A stretch of 64,000 bases of DNA, from the NCBI GenBank assembly GCA_028023455.1, contig JAQFVV010006238.1, positions 1,745,478-1,809,477 on the forward strand, written 5' to 3'. The stretch's first letter is position 1. Each line of letters starts with the position of its first letter. A program made the translations under genes and the position numbers. Positions 23,151 through 35,467 of the stretch are shown here, piece by piece. The notes under the pieces were generated by a model. That model did no database searches. It saw nothing but the letters and a program-made list of their open reading frames with translations, and had not been told where the DNA came from. The DNA is from Epiperipatus broadwayi. Lineage: Eukaryota; Onychophora; Udeonychophora; Euonychophora; Peripatidae.

Positions 23151-24320
23151 CTTAATAATATTTGTTTTCAGTTTTCATATTACTGAAAAAAAGGAAGAAG
23201 AGAATGTAAAGAAACTGAGTCAAAGTTGGAAGAGGAAAGAGAAATTAAAGGAGAAATGAGATTTTGTAACAAAAATTTAGAATGAGAGCACCATCACTAC
23301 ATATATATTGCAAGAAAATGATATTCACATTTTTAATAGATTTTACAAGATATCTTTTATTGTTTTACTGTATAATCAATTGCTTGTAGCGTCATGTGAC
23401 ATTTAAAATACCCAAATTGCCTGACTACTGTGCATTAGATAGAGATTTCATTTTAGTTTGGTCCAACACTCTAAATGCTTTGATTCCTTTAACCAGATTG
23501 AGATTTTTTATCTTAGTTTGAAATGAATTTTGTAGTCTTCTTTCATCATCCAACCATTCTTTACACTGAGTCAATTGCTTAATAGTAGAATTGATACGTT
23601 TAAATAGGTCTGTCATGTCACTTAAGTTTATTGACTTCACTGCTAAGACATCTCTGTGTTAGCTGTAATATCATATATACATAGTAGGTTTTCATTCTTC
23701 TCTAAAATATTTTGAAATCCATTATTGTTTTTTTTTTTTTTTAAAAAAAAAAATAACCCTTTAATGATATATTAGAGTTGAAGTGGGAAGAATTTGATTG
23801 AAAAATCCGTCTTTGTTTAGCACTCTTGCTTTAAATTTTGCTGACTTTTGTAATAAGTGCTTGGATATGTCGCAGTCTGCTCTGATGGGGGAAGGGAAGG
23901 AGGGAAGGCTGTTAACTGAAAGTTAAATGAAATGAAAAATGTCTAAACGACTTTTTATTTTAATAAAAAAATTAATTTTAGTAACTATATACAACTATTA
24001 AAAAATGAATGTAAATATCAAACATTTTTCAGATTCATTTAACATGTCATTATACAGAATTGGAATAAAAAATAACCATTATTCACAATTACTTACAATA
24101 AGTCAAGTTATTTATCATGTAAACACAATAAATTATGCTATAATGTATAAGGGTTAGACCAAATAATTCTAGCACAATATTTTGACATCATGTGATATCA
24201 TTGAGTAGTGACCTTACATTCGTGCTGAATGTCAACAACTTGGAAGATAATTGGATACTTTATATGTAAATATTTACTGAAGATAATCAACAAACATTAC
24301 CTGAAATTGTTTTGTGTTGT
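23151..24320. other. No gene recognised
   Basis: A/T-rich DNA with adjoining T and A runs at about 23729-23753. The minus frame at 23425-23640 (71 codons) has some charged, coiled-coil-like character but no identifiable family. Confidence 0.45.
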
Positions 24321-24321
24321 C

Positions 24322-24392
24322 TGGTGTAGTAAGGCATTCGCTCACTAGAGTAGAGTATCAAATATAAATCCTGTCTCCTTCTTGCTTTTTAT
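24322..24392 (+). repeat. tRNA-like SINE relic
   Basis: TCTGGTGTAGTAAGGCATTC resembles a D-arm and A box, CTCACTAGAG an anticodon arm, and ATAAATCCTGTCTCC the end of a T-arm whose B box is mutated. The order and spacing fit a tRNA-derived SINE head. Confidence 0.4.
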
Positions 24393-24504
24393 TTCATTCT
24401 TTTTATTTTTAAGGTTCTAATGTTTAGTCACTTAGGTTGGTAAAGCTTTTAATTATATAATCAAAATTGGAAAAGAATAAACATCTTTATGCTGTCTTCC
24501 ATAA

Positions 24505-24647
24505 AATAATAATCAGAAAATACTAATGAATTTTTTATAACAGCTATATAAATATCAGGTGTTGAAAAAGGCTTTTTGTGTGAAAAATTATTACTGATAT
24601 TTATATAGCTGTTATAAAGAATTCATTAGTATTTTCTGATAATTATA
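24505..24647. mobile_element. Short inverted-repeat MITE (~140 bp)
   Basis: Arms of about 53 bp (24506-24558 and 24594-24646) are inverted copies with only one or two differences, including ACAGCTATATAAATATCAG and its reverse complement. The loop is 35 nt. The high arm identity suggests a fairly young element. Confidence 0.8.
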
Positions 24648-24798
24648 TAATGTATATTTTCATATTTATTTATATATACAAGTAATTACTAGAAGAAAAC
24701 ATCTACTAATATTGGAATTTACGAACTACCAATTAAAACCTCACAACTCAAGTTGGTCATGTATTCTAGAATCAACAATGGTTTCTACTCATACCTTG

Positions 24799-24829
<31 letters not shown>

Positions 24830-25435
24830 AAGTGTAAATACCAACAAATGTTAAAGCACAGGTGATATGACGACTCTGTTTTTTAATACTTTATTAATGT
24901 TACATAACTCATTTGAAGGTACAGTTACTTCTGTTTCAATTACAGATTATTATATATATCATTAAAAGCCAGTCAACACTTAAACAATCCCAATATCAAT
25001 AACAATCGACAATTTCAAACTGTTGTTAAGGCAACCTTCTTTTAACAATAAAAGGTGGAATGCCACCTTTATTAATGGTGTCCAATATATTTCTACAGAC
25101 ACTAAATATAGACCATAGAGATATATAAGAGCATATAATATATACAAAGCTATCATTTTTGAAAAACAATGACATGTAAGAATTTAGCACATGGGAATTT
25201 AGTTTCGAATTTTGCATTAGGCAGCAGTTACAATCAATAATAGGTCACTTTCATTGGGATGGAAACTTTATATTTCCCACTGTATTGTATTTTTGATAGG
25301 CGTACTTAAAACTTTTCACCATCCATGTTGACAGTTGTAAAATGTCCTGGAAAGTATGTTCTAAAATGGCTTATTTACAAAATATGATTATGTTACTACT
25401 TCTGAAAGATGACACACATTTATGTGATATAATGC
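24648..25435. other. No gene; (CA)n(TA)n tract
   Basis: Contains a compound microsatellite (AC)6(AT)9 at about 24801-24829. Otherwise unremarkable. Confidence 0.5.
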
Positions 25436-25525
25436 CCTGTTTGGCTTGGTACATGATAAAATAGCAAACTCTGGAGTTTAAGATCTATAGATTTTCATCC
25501 AGATCTGTCACTTCCATGTTTGAAT
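25436..25525 (+). repeat. tRNA-like SINE relic, same family as 30.29 kb
   Basis: Shares ATAGCAAACTCTGGAGTT, in the anticodon-arm region, with the copy at 30280-30360. A degenerate A-box region GGCTTGGTACATGATAAA precedes it. The B box is lost. Confidence 0.4.
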
Positions 25526-26071
25526 TTCTACCAATTTCCTGAGCTATAAGTCATTTTATTGTTTTTTATTTATTAATTATAATATCATTAATACAAATTT
25601 TCGCATGATAAGGAATAGTGATGGTACTAAACAATATTTTTCTTTTAATATCTAAATATAAATACATGAAATGGACAAAATTTGATGCAGATTTTTTAAG
25701 ATTTTGAAAATAATGTAGCTCCTGTCTTTAACGAACTACCATGTTTTAAGATTAATATATCTGGACTTAGATATATGTATTAGATTTAAAGATGATTTTT
25801 GAAGGACAGTTCCAATAAAAGAAACTTCCTTTTCATGTTGGATTTACCATGATATCTCATTTGATATTCTTTTTGGGAATGGAGGATTCCTAAATGTATC
25901 CCATAAAGACACATTGCACATGCATCCACTGCTCACAATTTAATATTGAATTCAGAAAATTAATTTGAAATATATTTTTTATTGACAGAATTATAAGATT
26001 AATCTCATTAAAATATCTTTTTAAAAATAATATGTTAAATTTTTTTTTATTAAAAAAAATAATACTAATAG
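25526..26071. other. No gene recognised
   Basis: A/T-rich DNA with no supportable feature. Confidence 0.5.
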
Positions 26072-26272
26072 TTGAATAAAAAGTACAAAATAACAAAGTA
26101 ATTCGCTCTCAGTTAATTTGCTATTCTTGGAAAATATATAGATCTTAAGAATCAATTGTTGTTATAAAACAGTTGGAAATTTCAGGAATATTGTTTCCTA
26201 ATTTCCAACTGTTTATAACAAGTCTTGATTCTTAAGATATCGTTGTTATTTTGTATTTTTTAGTTAGTTGTT
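26072..26272. mobile_element. Inverted-repeat MITE, termini shared with 37.89 kb
   Basis: The inner arms 26139-26187 and 26195-26242 (GATCTTAAGAATCAA...CAACTGTT type) are near-perfect inverted copies. Outside them, TAAAAAGTACAAAATAACAA on the left pairs with the reverse complement of GTTATTTTGTATTTTTTAG on the right; the left arm carries about 40 extra bases between the two parts. The outer termini resemble those of the element at 37889-38045 (AAAAAGTAGAAAAATAAC), suggesting one family with different interiors. Confidence 0.65.
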
Positions 26273-26479
26273 TGCATAAAAACATTATTTAAAAGTATTT
26301 TTTTTTTACAATCTTATTTTTTTTACTTTTTAATATAGTATTTTAAAAAATGGTTAAAATGACAAAAAAAAAAAAATCTGACAAAAATTATAATTTAATA
26401 AGACATGAAAATAAAAAGTACACTCTCCAACAAGTGAATTGTAAATTTAATCATCTACTATATAAAAATATCTATATAA

Positions 26480-26745
26480 TATCACCTTATCTCAAACATT
26501 AAGAAATTGTTAGCTATGCCTTCTGTGAATAAATATACAATAGTTTGCATCTCAAAACAGCCAGTTCAAAAAAGTACCTTTTTGAAACTAAGCAGTAATG
26601 ATATTAAATATTGAAACATGAACTATTTAAAGAGCTTACAGTTTCAAAGAGGTACTTTTTTGAACTGACTGTTTTAAAATATGGACTATTACATATTTAT
26701 TCCCAGAAGGTATAACTGAAAATCTCTTAACATTTGAGGTGATTT
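26480..26745. mobile_element. Inverted-repeat MITE (~265 bp)
   Basis: Arms of about 105 bp run from ATCACC at 26481 to GGTGAT at 26744. CAGTTCAAAAAAGTACCT on the left matches AGGTACTTTTTTGAACTG on the right, with the flanking TGAATAAATAT / ATATTTATTC. No coding capacity. Confidence 0.8.
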
Positions 26746-27494
26746 GATATTTATTTCAAGTTGAGATATGCATTAGAATTAAAAGTATCTATTGGCTTTT
26801 TAGTTAATTACATTAATTAAGTAGATCAATATTAACAAAATTTTATTCTAGAAATGTAATATTTCAGTCAGATATATATATATATTTATTTTAATTCATT
26901 TAATAATGAAATCAATAATAACAAAACTTTATTCTATAAATGTAATATTTCCATTGGATCAATTATTAAGAAGATTTCTTGGGAAGCACAAGGATGTGAA
27001 TTCAAATTCTAAATGGGAATTGATTTTTTTTTTCATTATTAAATTCAAAAATGTGAATATACTGACAGTAATACAACAAAATGTGGATACTTACAGAAAC
27101 ACAGGCAAGGCAAGTTAGTTTATTTGCCTATAATAAATAATTAAATAACTATTACTTTAGAGTTTATAAGAAGTTTCAGCAAGAGAAATGTCAGTATATT
27201 ACAGAATATATCTACTATTGCACTAAACTAGACATGTATTTTTTATTTTATTTTATTGGAGATTAATGCGTGTTTTTGATAGAAAAGGAATTTTATGATT
27301 TATTGTTATTAGAAATAACAATATTGGCTGCATGATACAAATAAAATAGTTTGCTGAATTTTGAATCACATTAATTGTCTGTTATATTACTTATTTAGGA
27401 AGAAAAATTATTATAAAGACACATGACTGCATTAAAATCTTACATTGTGAATTATATTGCATTTAGGATTAGGAATTGTCAGTATTACCCAATT
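26746..27494. other. No gene recognised
   Basis: A/T-rich DNA; ATCAATAATAACAAAA.TTTATTCTA occurs twice (about 26828 and 26912) as a short degenerate repeat. The 70-codon frame at 26906 is judged spurious. Confidence 0.45.
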
Positions 27495-27725
27495 AAACTC
27501 TCCATATAGTAGTGACACCTTGTGCTAACCAGAGTAATCAATGGATGCCAAAAGGCTTGTGCATAAAATCCCTATCTAGTGCCTACTCATCCAATATTCC
27601 CAGACTAGTTTCTGGCTTGGGGATATTAGATGAGTAGGCACTAGATAGGGATTTTATGCACAAGCCTTTTGGCATCCATTGATTACTCTGGTTAGCACAA
27701 GGTGGCACTACTATATGGATAGTTT
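27495..27725. mobile_element. Near-perfect palindromic MITE (~230 bp)
   Basis: Two arms of about 105 bp (27495-27601 and 27618-27725) differ at only about four positions and are separated by a loop that is itself partly self-complementary (CCAGA...TCTGG). The arm includes AGAGTAATCAATGGATGCCA and CCCTATCTAGTGCCTACTCA. A single, more diverged arm occurs at 51489-51575, so the family is dispersed. No coding capacity. Confidence 0.85.
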
Positions 27726-27985
27726 TTGCCTGTTTACTAACAGTTTTGTGCTAGCATGAGATGATGTTCATGTGATATTACCCAATTACTTACAGATATA
27801 GTATTACTGAAAGATGGTGGATGCTTTAATAAATGAATAAATCCTGTTCAAATATATACACAGGAAATTTGATGTCTGCACTTTATAAAAGCAATTGATA
27901 TTATCAGCATGTTACATGGGCATTAGATATTTTTATTTAAGAATGCATCTTAATATTTCAAAAATATGATGTCAAAATTGTGATA
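27726..27985. other. Short spacer, nothing recognised
   Basis: A/T-rich DNA with no supportable feature. Confidence 0.4.
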
Positions 27986-28265
27986 TCAGTTTACACATCT
28001 TTCACTTTGCTACATGTGATGATATTGAAACTATAAATAGAAATTGCACTTTTGTTGGATTGGTAATGCGAACTGGACGAAGATTGATAGACTTCTGGTA
28101 AAAGAAAATTTGTGATAAAGTTGAGAAAATGAAAAAAGCCGATCTGGATTATATGAATTGTTTTTCACTGAAAGAATACAGCTAATGATAGATTACAATG
28201 AAGCAAACTGTTGAAATGTGTCAACGAAAGTTTCTTGCATAAGTGATTGAAAGTCAGCATGTAAA
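27986..28265 (+). pseudogene. Probable non-LTR retrotransposon C-terminal remnant
   Basis: Plus-strand translation across frames gives, in order, DDIETINRNCTFVGLVMRTG, then LDYMNCFSLKEY, then CVNESFLHK. This matches the order of the post-RT region of many LINE proteins: an 'IE..IRKR.LLFAG.V.RM' stretch, a 'W..C...DL' stretch and an 'F...W' stretch. Stops and frameshifts break it and the RT itself is absent. The assignment is by motif order only. Confidence 0.4.
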
Positions 28266-30275
28266 AAAATTCAAATTAACTAGTCATATGATCCGTATGT
28301 CATAATAATCTTTCATCCCTATTTTCAATCATTTCAAGAAGGTCTCTCCAAATTTAAGTCAGTATCTCTGATTCATAGATTCTTTTTACCTCACTACTAT
28401 AGAAAATTTTTTTATTCTACCATTTCATATATGGAATTTTTCTAGATCTTTTATTTCCTTTTTTTTTTTTTTTTTTGAGATTCTGTTTAAGACTTCAACT
28501 GTTCATATATTCCTTTTATTATTTTAGCAATATGTTTATCCTCTCTTCATTTATTTCTCTTAATTAGGCTAATCTTATCCATGTTTAAAATAATAGTTGC
28601 ATTAAAAATTAGGTTCTCCAAATGTATTGGTGAATAAAATGACATTTATTCTTTAGAAATAATTTCTGTTTGTGTATTTAGTTTCAGTACCTATTAAATA
28701 CTAAATTTGACTGATTTGAACTTTTAAACTTATCATGTACTTGTCCTTGGAATTTTTTAAGGCATGCGTCATGGATTTAAGTCTGCTTTACAGTTTATTG
28801 GAAAGAATCATCATTGATTTTATAATAATAATCACGCTATTAATGACATTTTTTTAAAAAAAACTAGACCTTTTGCGAAAACTTCATAAGTAAAATAAGG
28901 ATTTAGAATCAAAATTTGTTGATTGACAAGAAGACTTTAAAATGGTTGGTGGAATAAAACTGGAATGGAAGAAGCTACAACACTTTCCATAAAAACATAT
29001 AGTCATTCCATTATCTTCATAATTTTTCTTTCTTTTGCTAGACAAATTTTATGAAGAACAGCTAAATCAATCAATAAAAGTAACAACCATATGGTTCATT
29101 GATGTGTAAGTATCAGATGACAAAGAGTTGCCTTTTGAGCCCAATATTTTAACAAATTGTTTAGAGATACTATTCTTAAATTTTGTCAGCCTCTTATTCA
29201 AAAGCACTGTTTTTCATCACGTCTGAAGAGAATATGTATTTTCTTTATTTTCACCAGTGCTTTCTATCTTATTCCTATTGCCTTTTACTGACAAAACAAT
29301 TCTTTCTACTATTTAAATAGCCAGATTTTGTGAAGTGAATCATTTCAGATCACCTTTATTATGTTCTTTCCTGTTTGTGAGAAGATCATCATTTGTGAAA
29401 TTTCTGTTGTAAATACAATTTTAATTGTATCTTTATTAACTGTGCAGTACAAGTAAAAACAGATAAAAATTCCCTTTCATCTAAACCTACCTATCTTAAT
29501 GTTTTCTCAGCATGCAGGTCTTATATATTCATGCATGCTTGCATGCAAAAAAGAATAAAGTCAGAAAATATGCTTCTGTAATTAAAGAATGAATAATAGT
29601 TGTTTAAATACATGACTGATAGCATGTGTCAAAAATTTAGTATTTAAAGTTGCATGTCAAAAATTTAGTATTTAAATGTTTGATTGTTTAATTCACTGCT
29701 TAAATATTAAATATCGAAGCAATTCTTCATATAAAATTTATGCAAATGGCAAAAATCACTTTATTTAAATCATTGATTTTTAAAATTTCACATAAAAGTT
29801 TATTTATTAAGTAATCAATTAAGTGCTGGAAGCGAATGCCATTTTCATTTAAAAATTTAATTAGTAAAAATTGAATATTTATAAAACTAATATATATATA
29901 TATATATTTAAAAATTCTTACTATAAATTGACATAACACCAGGTGGCCGATAATCTTCATTCTAGAAATTAATTATATAATAGTTTGCAAGGAAAAACGT
30001 AAAGTAATACTTGTTTTATTTTGTAAATTAAATAATTGTTAATTTAAGCATATATAATATTTTTCAAAAACCTTATGTCTTTTATCTTCTCGTTTGTTCT
30101 CTATTTGATCAGACATTTGCTTTACTGCCTCGTGTGTATTTGTTTATAATGTGATAATGTGCAAAAAGTTATGATTTTATGATATCATAGAAAATGGTTT
30201 AGAACTTGTTATTTACAAAACCATCTTACAAAACAAATGTTGAAGGGCTAATATCCTGTGACATATTCACCATTG
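28266..30275. other. No gene; small direct repeat
   Basis: A 26-bp direct repeat (GTCAAAAATTTAGTATTTAAA) occurs twice between about 29627 and 29677, and an (AT)n tract lies near 29890. No gene recognised. Confidence 0.5.
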
Positions 30276-30362
30276 TTGTTGGGTGCACTGGTGGAATAGC
30301 AAATTCTGGAGTTGAAATGCACAAATCTTGGTCTAGCTTTGTATCTGCTTATGCTCTAGGTT
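30276..30362 (+). repeat. tRNA-like SINE relic
   Basis: GGGTGCACTGGTGGAATAGC resembles an A-box region, AAATTCTGGAGTT an anticodon arm, and ATCTTGGTCTAGCTTTG a mutated T-arm. It shares ATAGCAAAYTCTGGAGTT with the copy at 25.45 kb. A related-looking piece (GACAGAGTGGCTGACTGGAG) lies at about 30534-30553. Confidence 0.45.
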
Positions 30363-30599
30363 ATGAACTTTGAAATAGTAAAACCTTTTGATTATTATTG
30401 AAGGGCAAATTAATTAAAAACCCTACCTTAACTGTATAATTAGATGTATAAATGTATATAGAATAGAAAAAAATAATAGATTGATTAGCAATTAGTTTTA
30501 AATATCTTGCTATCCTATTTGGTTTAGGATAGTGACAGAGTGGCTGACTGGAGAGGTTAAGATCTCTAGATTGTTTCTCATTTGATTGAAGTAAAGTAA

Positions 30600-33195
30600 A
30601 ACTCAAGTTATTTAAATGGAAACAGTGTGCTTAGCCTTTGCACAGCTTCCCAAACATTAATGATATTATTATTTCATTTATTTAATATATTCGTCAAAAT
30701 ATTTAATAGAATTAAATTTGTATGAAGTATCTTTTATAAAAAAAACAACAACTTAGTATTAAAAGGAAATAAGGCTGTGTATTTGCAAAAATATCTTTGA
30801 TCAACGTTTTTTTAAAGCAATATTTAGATATAAACGCTTGATATAAAAGAAATACAAAGATTGAAAATCATAAAATGTATGAAGAGATGTATATGTACCT
30901 TGGATATTAACAAGGAAGAATACAAATTTGAATAATGGGTAAGAGAGCAAACTGGTAGTATTGAAATCATTAAAAAAAATTAAGAGGCTCAAATGGGGTT
31001 ATATTGATTGTATTGCTCAAAAATGGAACCAGTGATAAAGCAACCGGAATTCCAAATGTTTTCAATACCAAATGCCACATGCATAAGTACATTTGTTAGA
31101 AAAATTTTAAAAAGAAAGAAAATATTATATCAGAAATACTGGAATAAATTTGATTAGTTTTTCACATAATCAGTAATGATTGAAAAATGGTTATGTATAT
31201 ATCAAATTTATATATATATATTGTACCATTCACGGCTTAATTTACATTCACAAACCAATTTAGGCCTTCTATTTTATGCACGAGAAAGCACTAGTTAACC
31301 AAATTATGAAAAGAAAATATATTCTGACCATTTATGAGTCTGGACATTTCAAGAACATAGTTATATTTCCTGATTAACTGGCCTAATAATATTTGTGATT
31401 TTGAATTGCTGATGAATTTCATTTTAATTTATAAAAGAGGGTGCCATAGTCTGTAGACTCCTAACTTCCTCATATCCCATAATTTCAAAGCAAATAAATG
31501 AAAAGATTGGGAATACATTTAAAGTTACTTAACCGTTTATATGAATTTTTCTTTGGAATTTTCACTGGGCTTAATTAATAAATATTGGCAAAGGTAAATT
31601 ATACATTTAAATTCTAATAAATTAACATTAATAATACACAATAAAGCTAATGTTAAAGGTAAATATTTTATTAATACAAATTAAAATATTTAAAGATAAA
31701 TTATTAATATAATTGAAAAGGATACACACATGCTAATCTAGATAGTTAGGTAAAATATTTAAAACAATTTAACAATTAATGTTCACTTCTTATCGATAGT
31801 ATATTATAAGCTTATAGTTTAGGTTAGTTTGCAAACACTAAATTTAGTCATAAATCAGGAATGAATAATCTCAACTTACTGGTAAGTTTTGTAGTATGCA
31901 TTTATTTCCTGGGTTGTAAAAGCTCATGGCCTTTGATTTTAAACTGTTCTTGGTCTGTCCTAAGGCTAGTCATGAAAACTTTTTGTGTTGATGTCTTTAT
32001 GATGAACAATGTCAGTAAAAGCTACAGTCCACTCCTGCATGATGAATTATTTCAGCATTCAGGTGTCTTGGACCCTTCGTGATCCAGGATTGTCCAAAAA
32101 AAAAAAACAGTCAAGACCAAGTTTGAAGTTTGTCTGACTTTTTATAGCCTTGGGTCAGTTTTTAGACTTCTGCACATATATTATCTTTTGTTTTGTTATT
32201 GAAATACATATTAGTAATTTTGTACATTTTTGTTTTTGATGTACAAAATTTATTTTTTTATGAATTACTTTTGCAATCTTTTATTAGTGTTAGAAGGATC
32301 ATCTCTGATTATAGTCTTCTGTATTTAAAATTTCTTTCTTTTACTTATCTGGATTAGTAACATGCATGTCTTTTATTCCCTCCTATTTTAACTTAAATTA
32401 AATAGATAATTCGAAACAAAAATAACTTTTATTGAATGTTATCTACAAATAAATCATACAAACTAAAAAAAACAAACTAAATTGCATCTTTTGAATGATT
32501 TTTAAATTTTACTTTTTTTTTTTAGCTTTTTTTTTTTTTTTTTAAATATTACCGAATGCCAATATACTCCTGAAACATACATATTTTAATACGGTTCAAT
32601 ATATATATACATGGATAAAAATTCATTTTAATAACCTTTTTTTTTTCTTAATTTTTATAAATAATTATTGAAATAACTAATCAGAACTTTTCTTTCATTC
32701 TAGCTCAAATTATATCACAACAAAAGGGAATAGACCAATATTTTTAATGAGAAAATTTTCTTCTAAATTCTAAATACAAACACTACTTTTATTCAATGCG
32801 ATGTTTTCACAAGTTTCATTGCATTTAAAATTATATTACACACTTCTGGTAAAAATAAATGAAAGTTATTGTAAATGCAAATTGATTAACTTTTATTATG
32901 ATTTATGGATAGTATAATAAACAAGATTACAATATTTATCATGGAATATTATTGTTTTTGCAACAAATGTACTTCAAAGAGAATAGTTACCAAAAATTTA
33001 GTGTGGTTTATGTAGTCCAGAAACATCATAGGCATGCTTCTTATTGTCTAGCAAATACAAGAAAAGTTTTGGGAACAAATAAATAATTTACATATTCAGT
33101 ATATAAGTTTTGTTGATTTAATCAAGGCATTAAACTTAATTAATCTAAGAAATCCGACATTATTTAAAATTGATTGTCTGCCAGAGTTTATTCAT
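30600..33195. other. No gene recognised
   Basis: A/T-rich DNA. A 73-codon plus frame at 31861-32082 has a hydrophobic, signal-like start (LLVSFVVCIYFLGC) but no further support. T- and A-rich runs occur near 32510-32545. A small hairpin around TTTTGTACA...TGTACAAAA lies at about 32218-32250. Confidence 0.45.
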
Positions 33196-33650
33196 ATTTA
33201 TAGTTTCTACATGGGGTTGTTATTACAAATGATTTATCTCAAGCATTTTAAATGTGAAAATTGTTGTTAAATAAGATTGTATAGTAGCTGTAATTTTGTT
33301 TTCAATTTTTATGGTGATTTTTGGAGAATGTTTATAATTAGTTTAAAGAATCAAGATACAATGCAGCCTTGATGGTGAAATATTTAATTTGAATCAAAAA
33401 AACAAGAACATTTTCTTGGATTATAGATTTAGTGTGTGCGAATGACTTTTCTATCCTTAATAATACAGAAGAATATGAGCTATAGAAAGTATTAGTGTTT
33501 TGAATGCAATGTATAAAGTCTTTGGTTAGTTATTAATCCTTATGAAATTTGAAATTGTGAAAAGTTTTGAAAATGCTCATTCTAAAACTCAAAAAATTGG
33601 ACTTGATTTCTTTTCAATTTAGTTTTACAAACATAATATATTTTTAAAAA
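33196..33650 (+). pseudogene. Fragment of an RTE-like reverse transcriptase (palm, motif C)
   Basis: This block is colinear with 62920-63260, the second RTE-like element at the right end. Both have TTTTCAATTTTTAT, then ACAATGCAG.../CCAAAATGCAATACAG, then AAACAAGAAC...TTGATT. Plus-strand translation of 33430-33520 gives VCANDFSILNNTEEYEL, recognisable as a decayed 'YADD...HTEEDL' active-site region. It is an isolated, strongly decayed fragment. Confidence 0.55.
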
Positions 33651-35096
33651 GTCATATTTGAATTTTACAAATATTGAAAAAATGAGTTATAGATACAAAG
33701 AAGGGAAAGGATGTAATTACATCACACAGTGATCATATATTGATGTGAAAGTAAACTATCAAAAAATAAATGATTTTGTTTTTATTTTACATTTTTCCTT
33801 TAAATGTAAGCAAATGAATGATTATGGTAAATCTATCAAATTCTGCTTTAAAATTTGATATTTGCTTTACAATTATTACAATATTTGAAAATATTTTATC
33901 TCCATGTAATTCAGACACATATTGACATTATACATGCTGTAGTTTTTTTTGTTTATATTATGGTCAAGTTTATTAACTTCTCTTTTTAAAAACAAAAGAT
34001 AAATGACTAAATTGAAAGGATACGTGTGTGGTTTTTTTGCTTTAATTAATTATAAGCCAATTAGCATGTAAAAATAACCAAAAATATTTTATAAACAAGC
34101 AAAAAACCATATTTTTTTTATGTCAAAAATTTTGCATGAAAACTAAATCAGAAGGAAATTAATGTCTTCTAGACATTTTTTTCCTGTTGTAAACAATAGA
34201 GTAAAGACAGTAGATTTAAACCAGTTGTCTGTAAAATACTAAGATCTTCAGATTTTTTTTTTTTTCAATTAAGAAATTTATAAAGGCATTATGACAGAAT
34301 GTACATTGTAAAAAAAATGCCATTTAGAATAATGATAAAATTGATCTAAAGTAGCAGAATTATTATACTTTTTTATGTGGAAACACTGAATAATTCTCAA
34401 TGAATGTCAAAGTTATCAAATTAATATTCAAAAATTTCATTTTTTTTATCACTCAGTAAAAACAATCCTCAGTAATTTTTGGCTTTGAGTCACTATCAAC
34501 TTATGAATATGAGCCATTTTAAATATTTTGATAGCTTTTTAAGTAAAAAATTGGATTAAAATGTTGAAGTTAAGCATAGACTAATATATTGTTGAAAAGA
34601 TAAGGCATTTCATTACAAAATATTAACTATTGCAACTGAATTAATTGCATATAATGTTATTTTATCTAATTTATAGTTTGAAAGTGAGATTTAGTTTGCC
34701 TATCTACATATCTTAAAGACATTTTAAAATTTTTATTTAAAGATGTTATGTAAAATTTTAACAATACAGTGGCCTTTTAATATATTTATCAATTTGCCAA
34801 ATATAATATTATATAGTTTACTGTTAAAAAATCTCATTTTTGTTGTATTGGCCATGTTATATGAAAAATAATACAAAACTGTTAGAGAGAACTTGATCAT
34901 CATTTTTTGTAGTAAAAGAAGACCCTCTTTATATTATAAATATTATTTCAAAGATGTAGATTGGAAAAATGTGGCTGAGAATAAAATGTAATGGAAAGTT
35001 GTAATTGGACATTGTATTGAATATTTTAGAAAGAGATAGCCTTGAAAATATCAAACAAACAAAATAATGGATCATTGTGTTTTATATTTGGATATG
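33651..35096. other. No gene recognised
   Basis: A/T-rich DNA with more T and G than A and C on the plus strand. No feature supported. Confidence 0.5.
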
Positions 35097-35467
35097 CAAT
35101 ACAGAGAGGGTACCAATAGCTCAAACAAGCTCTTAATTAATAAGTGTAGTATGAGAAAATATTTAAAATGTATCTAAAACACTCTCATCTCCAGACCAAC
35201 TGGTTTCGAGCTCATGGCTCACATCATTGGAGAGCTAGAATATTCGGACACTAGATCTAAAATATAAATTCAAAACCCAACTCTGAAATTTTTGGATATG
35301 AAAATGTCTTTAAATCCAGCAATCTAACTTAAATAGCTATATGTTACTGAACTAAATTCAGATCTACCATACTTTAATAGCTTCAGAAAAGAGATTTTAA
35401 ATATTTTTTCATACTGCACTTATTAATTAAGAGCTTGTTTGAGCTATTGGTACACTCTCTGTATTGC
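35097..35467. mobile_element. Inverted-repeat element with an internal hammerhead motif
   Basis: Terminal inverted repeats of about 75 bp (35097-35172 and 35392-35467) differ at only a few positions: TGCAATACAGAGAG...TACC, then CAATAGCTCAAACAAGCTC. The roughly 220-bp interior is not self-complementary and holds a hammerhead-like fold on the minus strand at 35188-35234. There is no coding. It is either a MITE that acquired a ribozyme-bearing sequence, or a ribozyme-bearing repeat whose flanks happen to be inverted. Confidence 0.75.
35188..35234 (-). ncRNA. Hammerhead-like fold with two core substitutions
   Basis: Minus strand. Stem I TCTCCA/TGGAGA is 6 bp (35233-35228 with 35193-35188). The first core box is ATGATGT at 35227-35221 (consensus CTGATGA, so C3 and A9 are changed). 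Stem II GAGC/GCTC is perfect with a 5-nt loop (35220-35208). GAAA is at 35207-35204. Stem III ACC/GGT has a 4-nt loop, and C17 is at 35194. All three helices are perfect and correctly spaced around the core. The C3 and A9 changes predict inactivity. Confidence 0.55.

Noticed and set aside
31400-31440. GCTGATGAATTTC as a hammerhead core
   Set aside because: No GAAA box follows within range and no stem II can form.
31861-32082. 73-codon frame with a signal-peptide-like start
   Set aside because: No conserved residues, no neighbouring exons, and no splice or promoter evidence.
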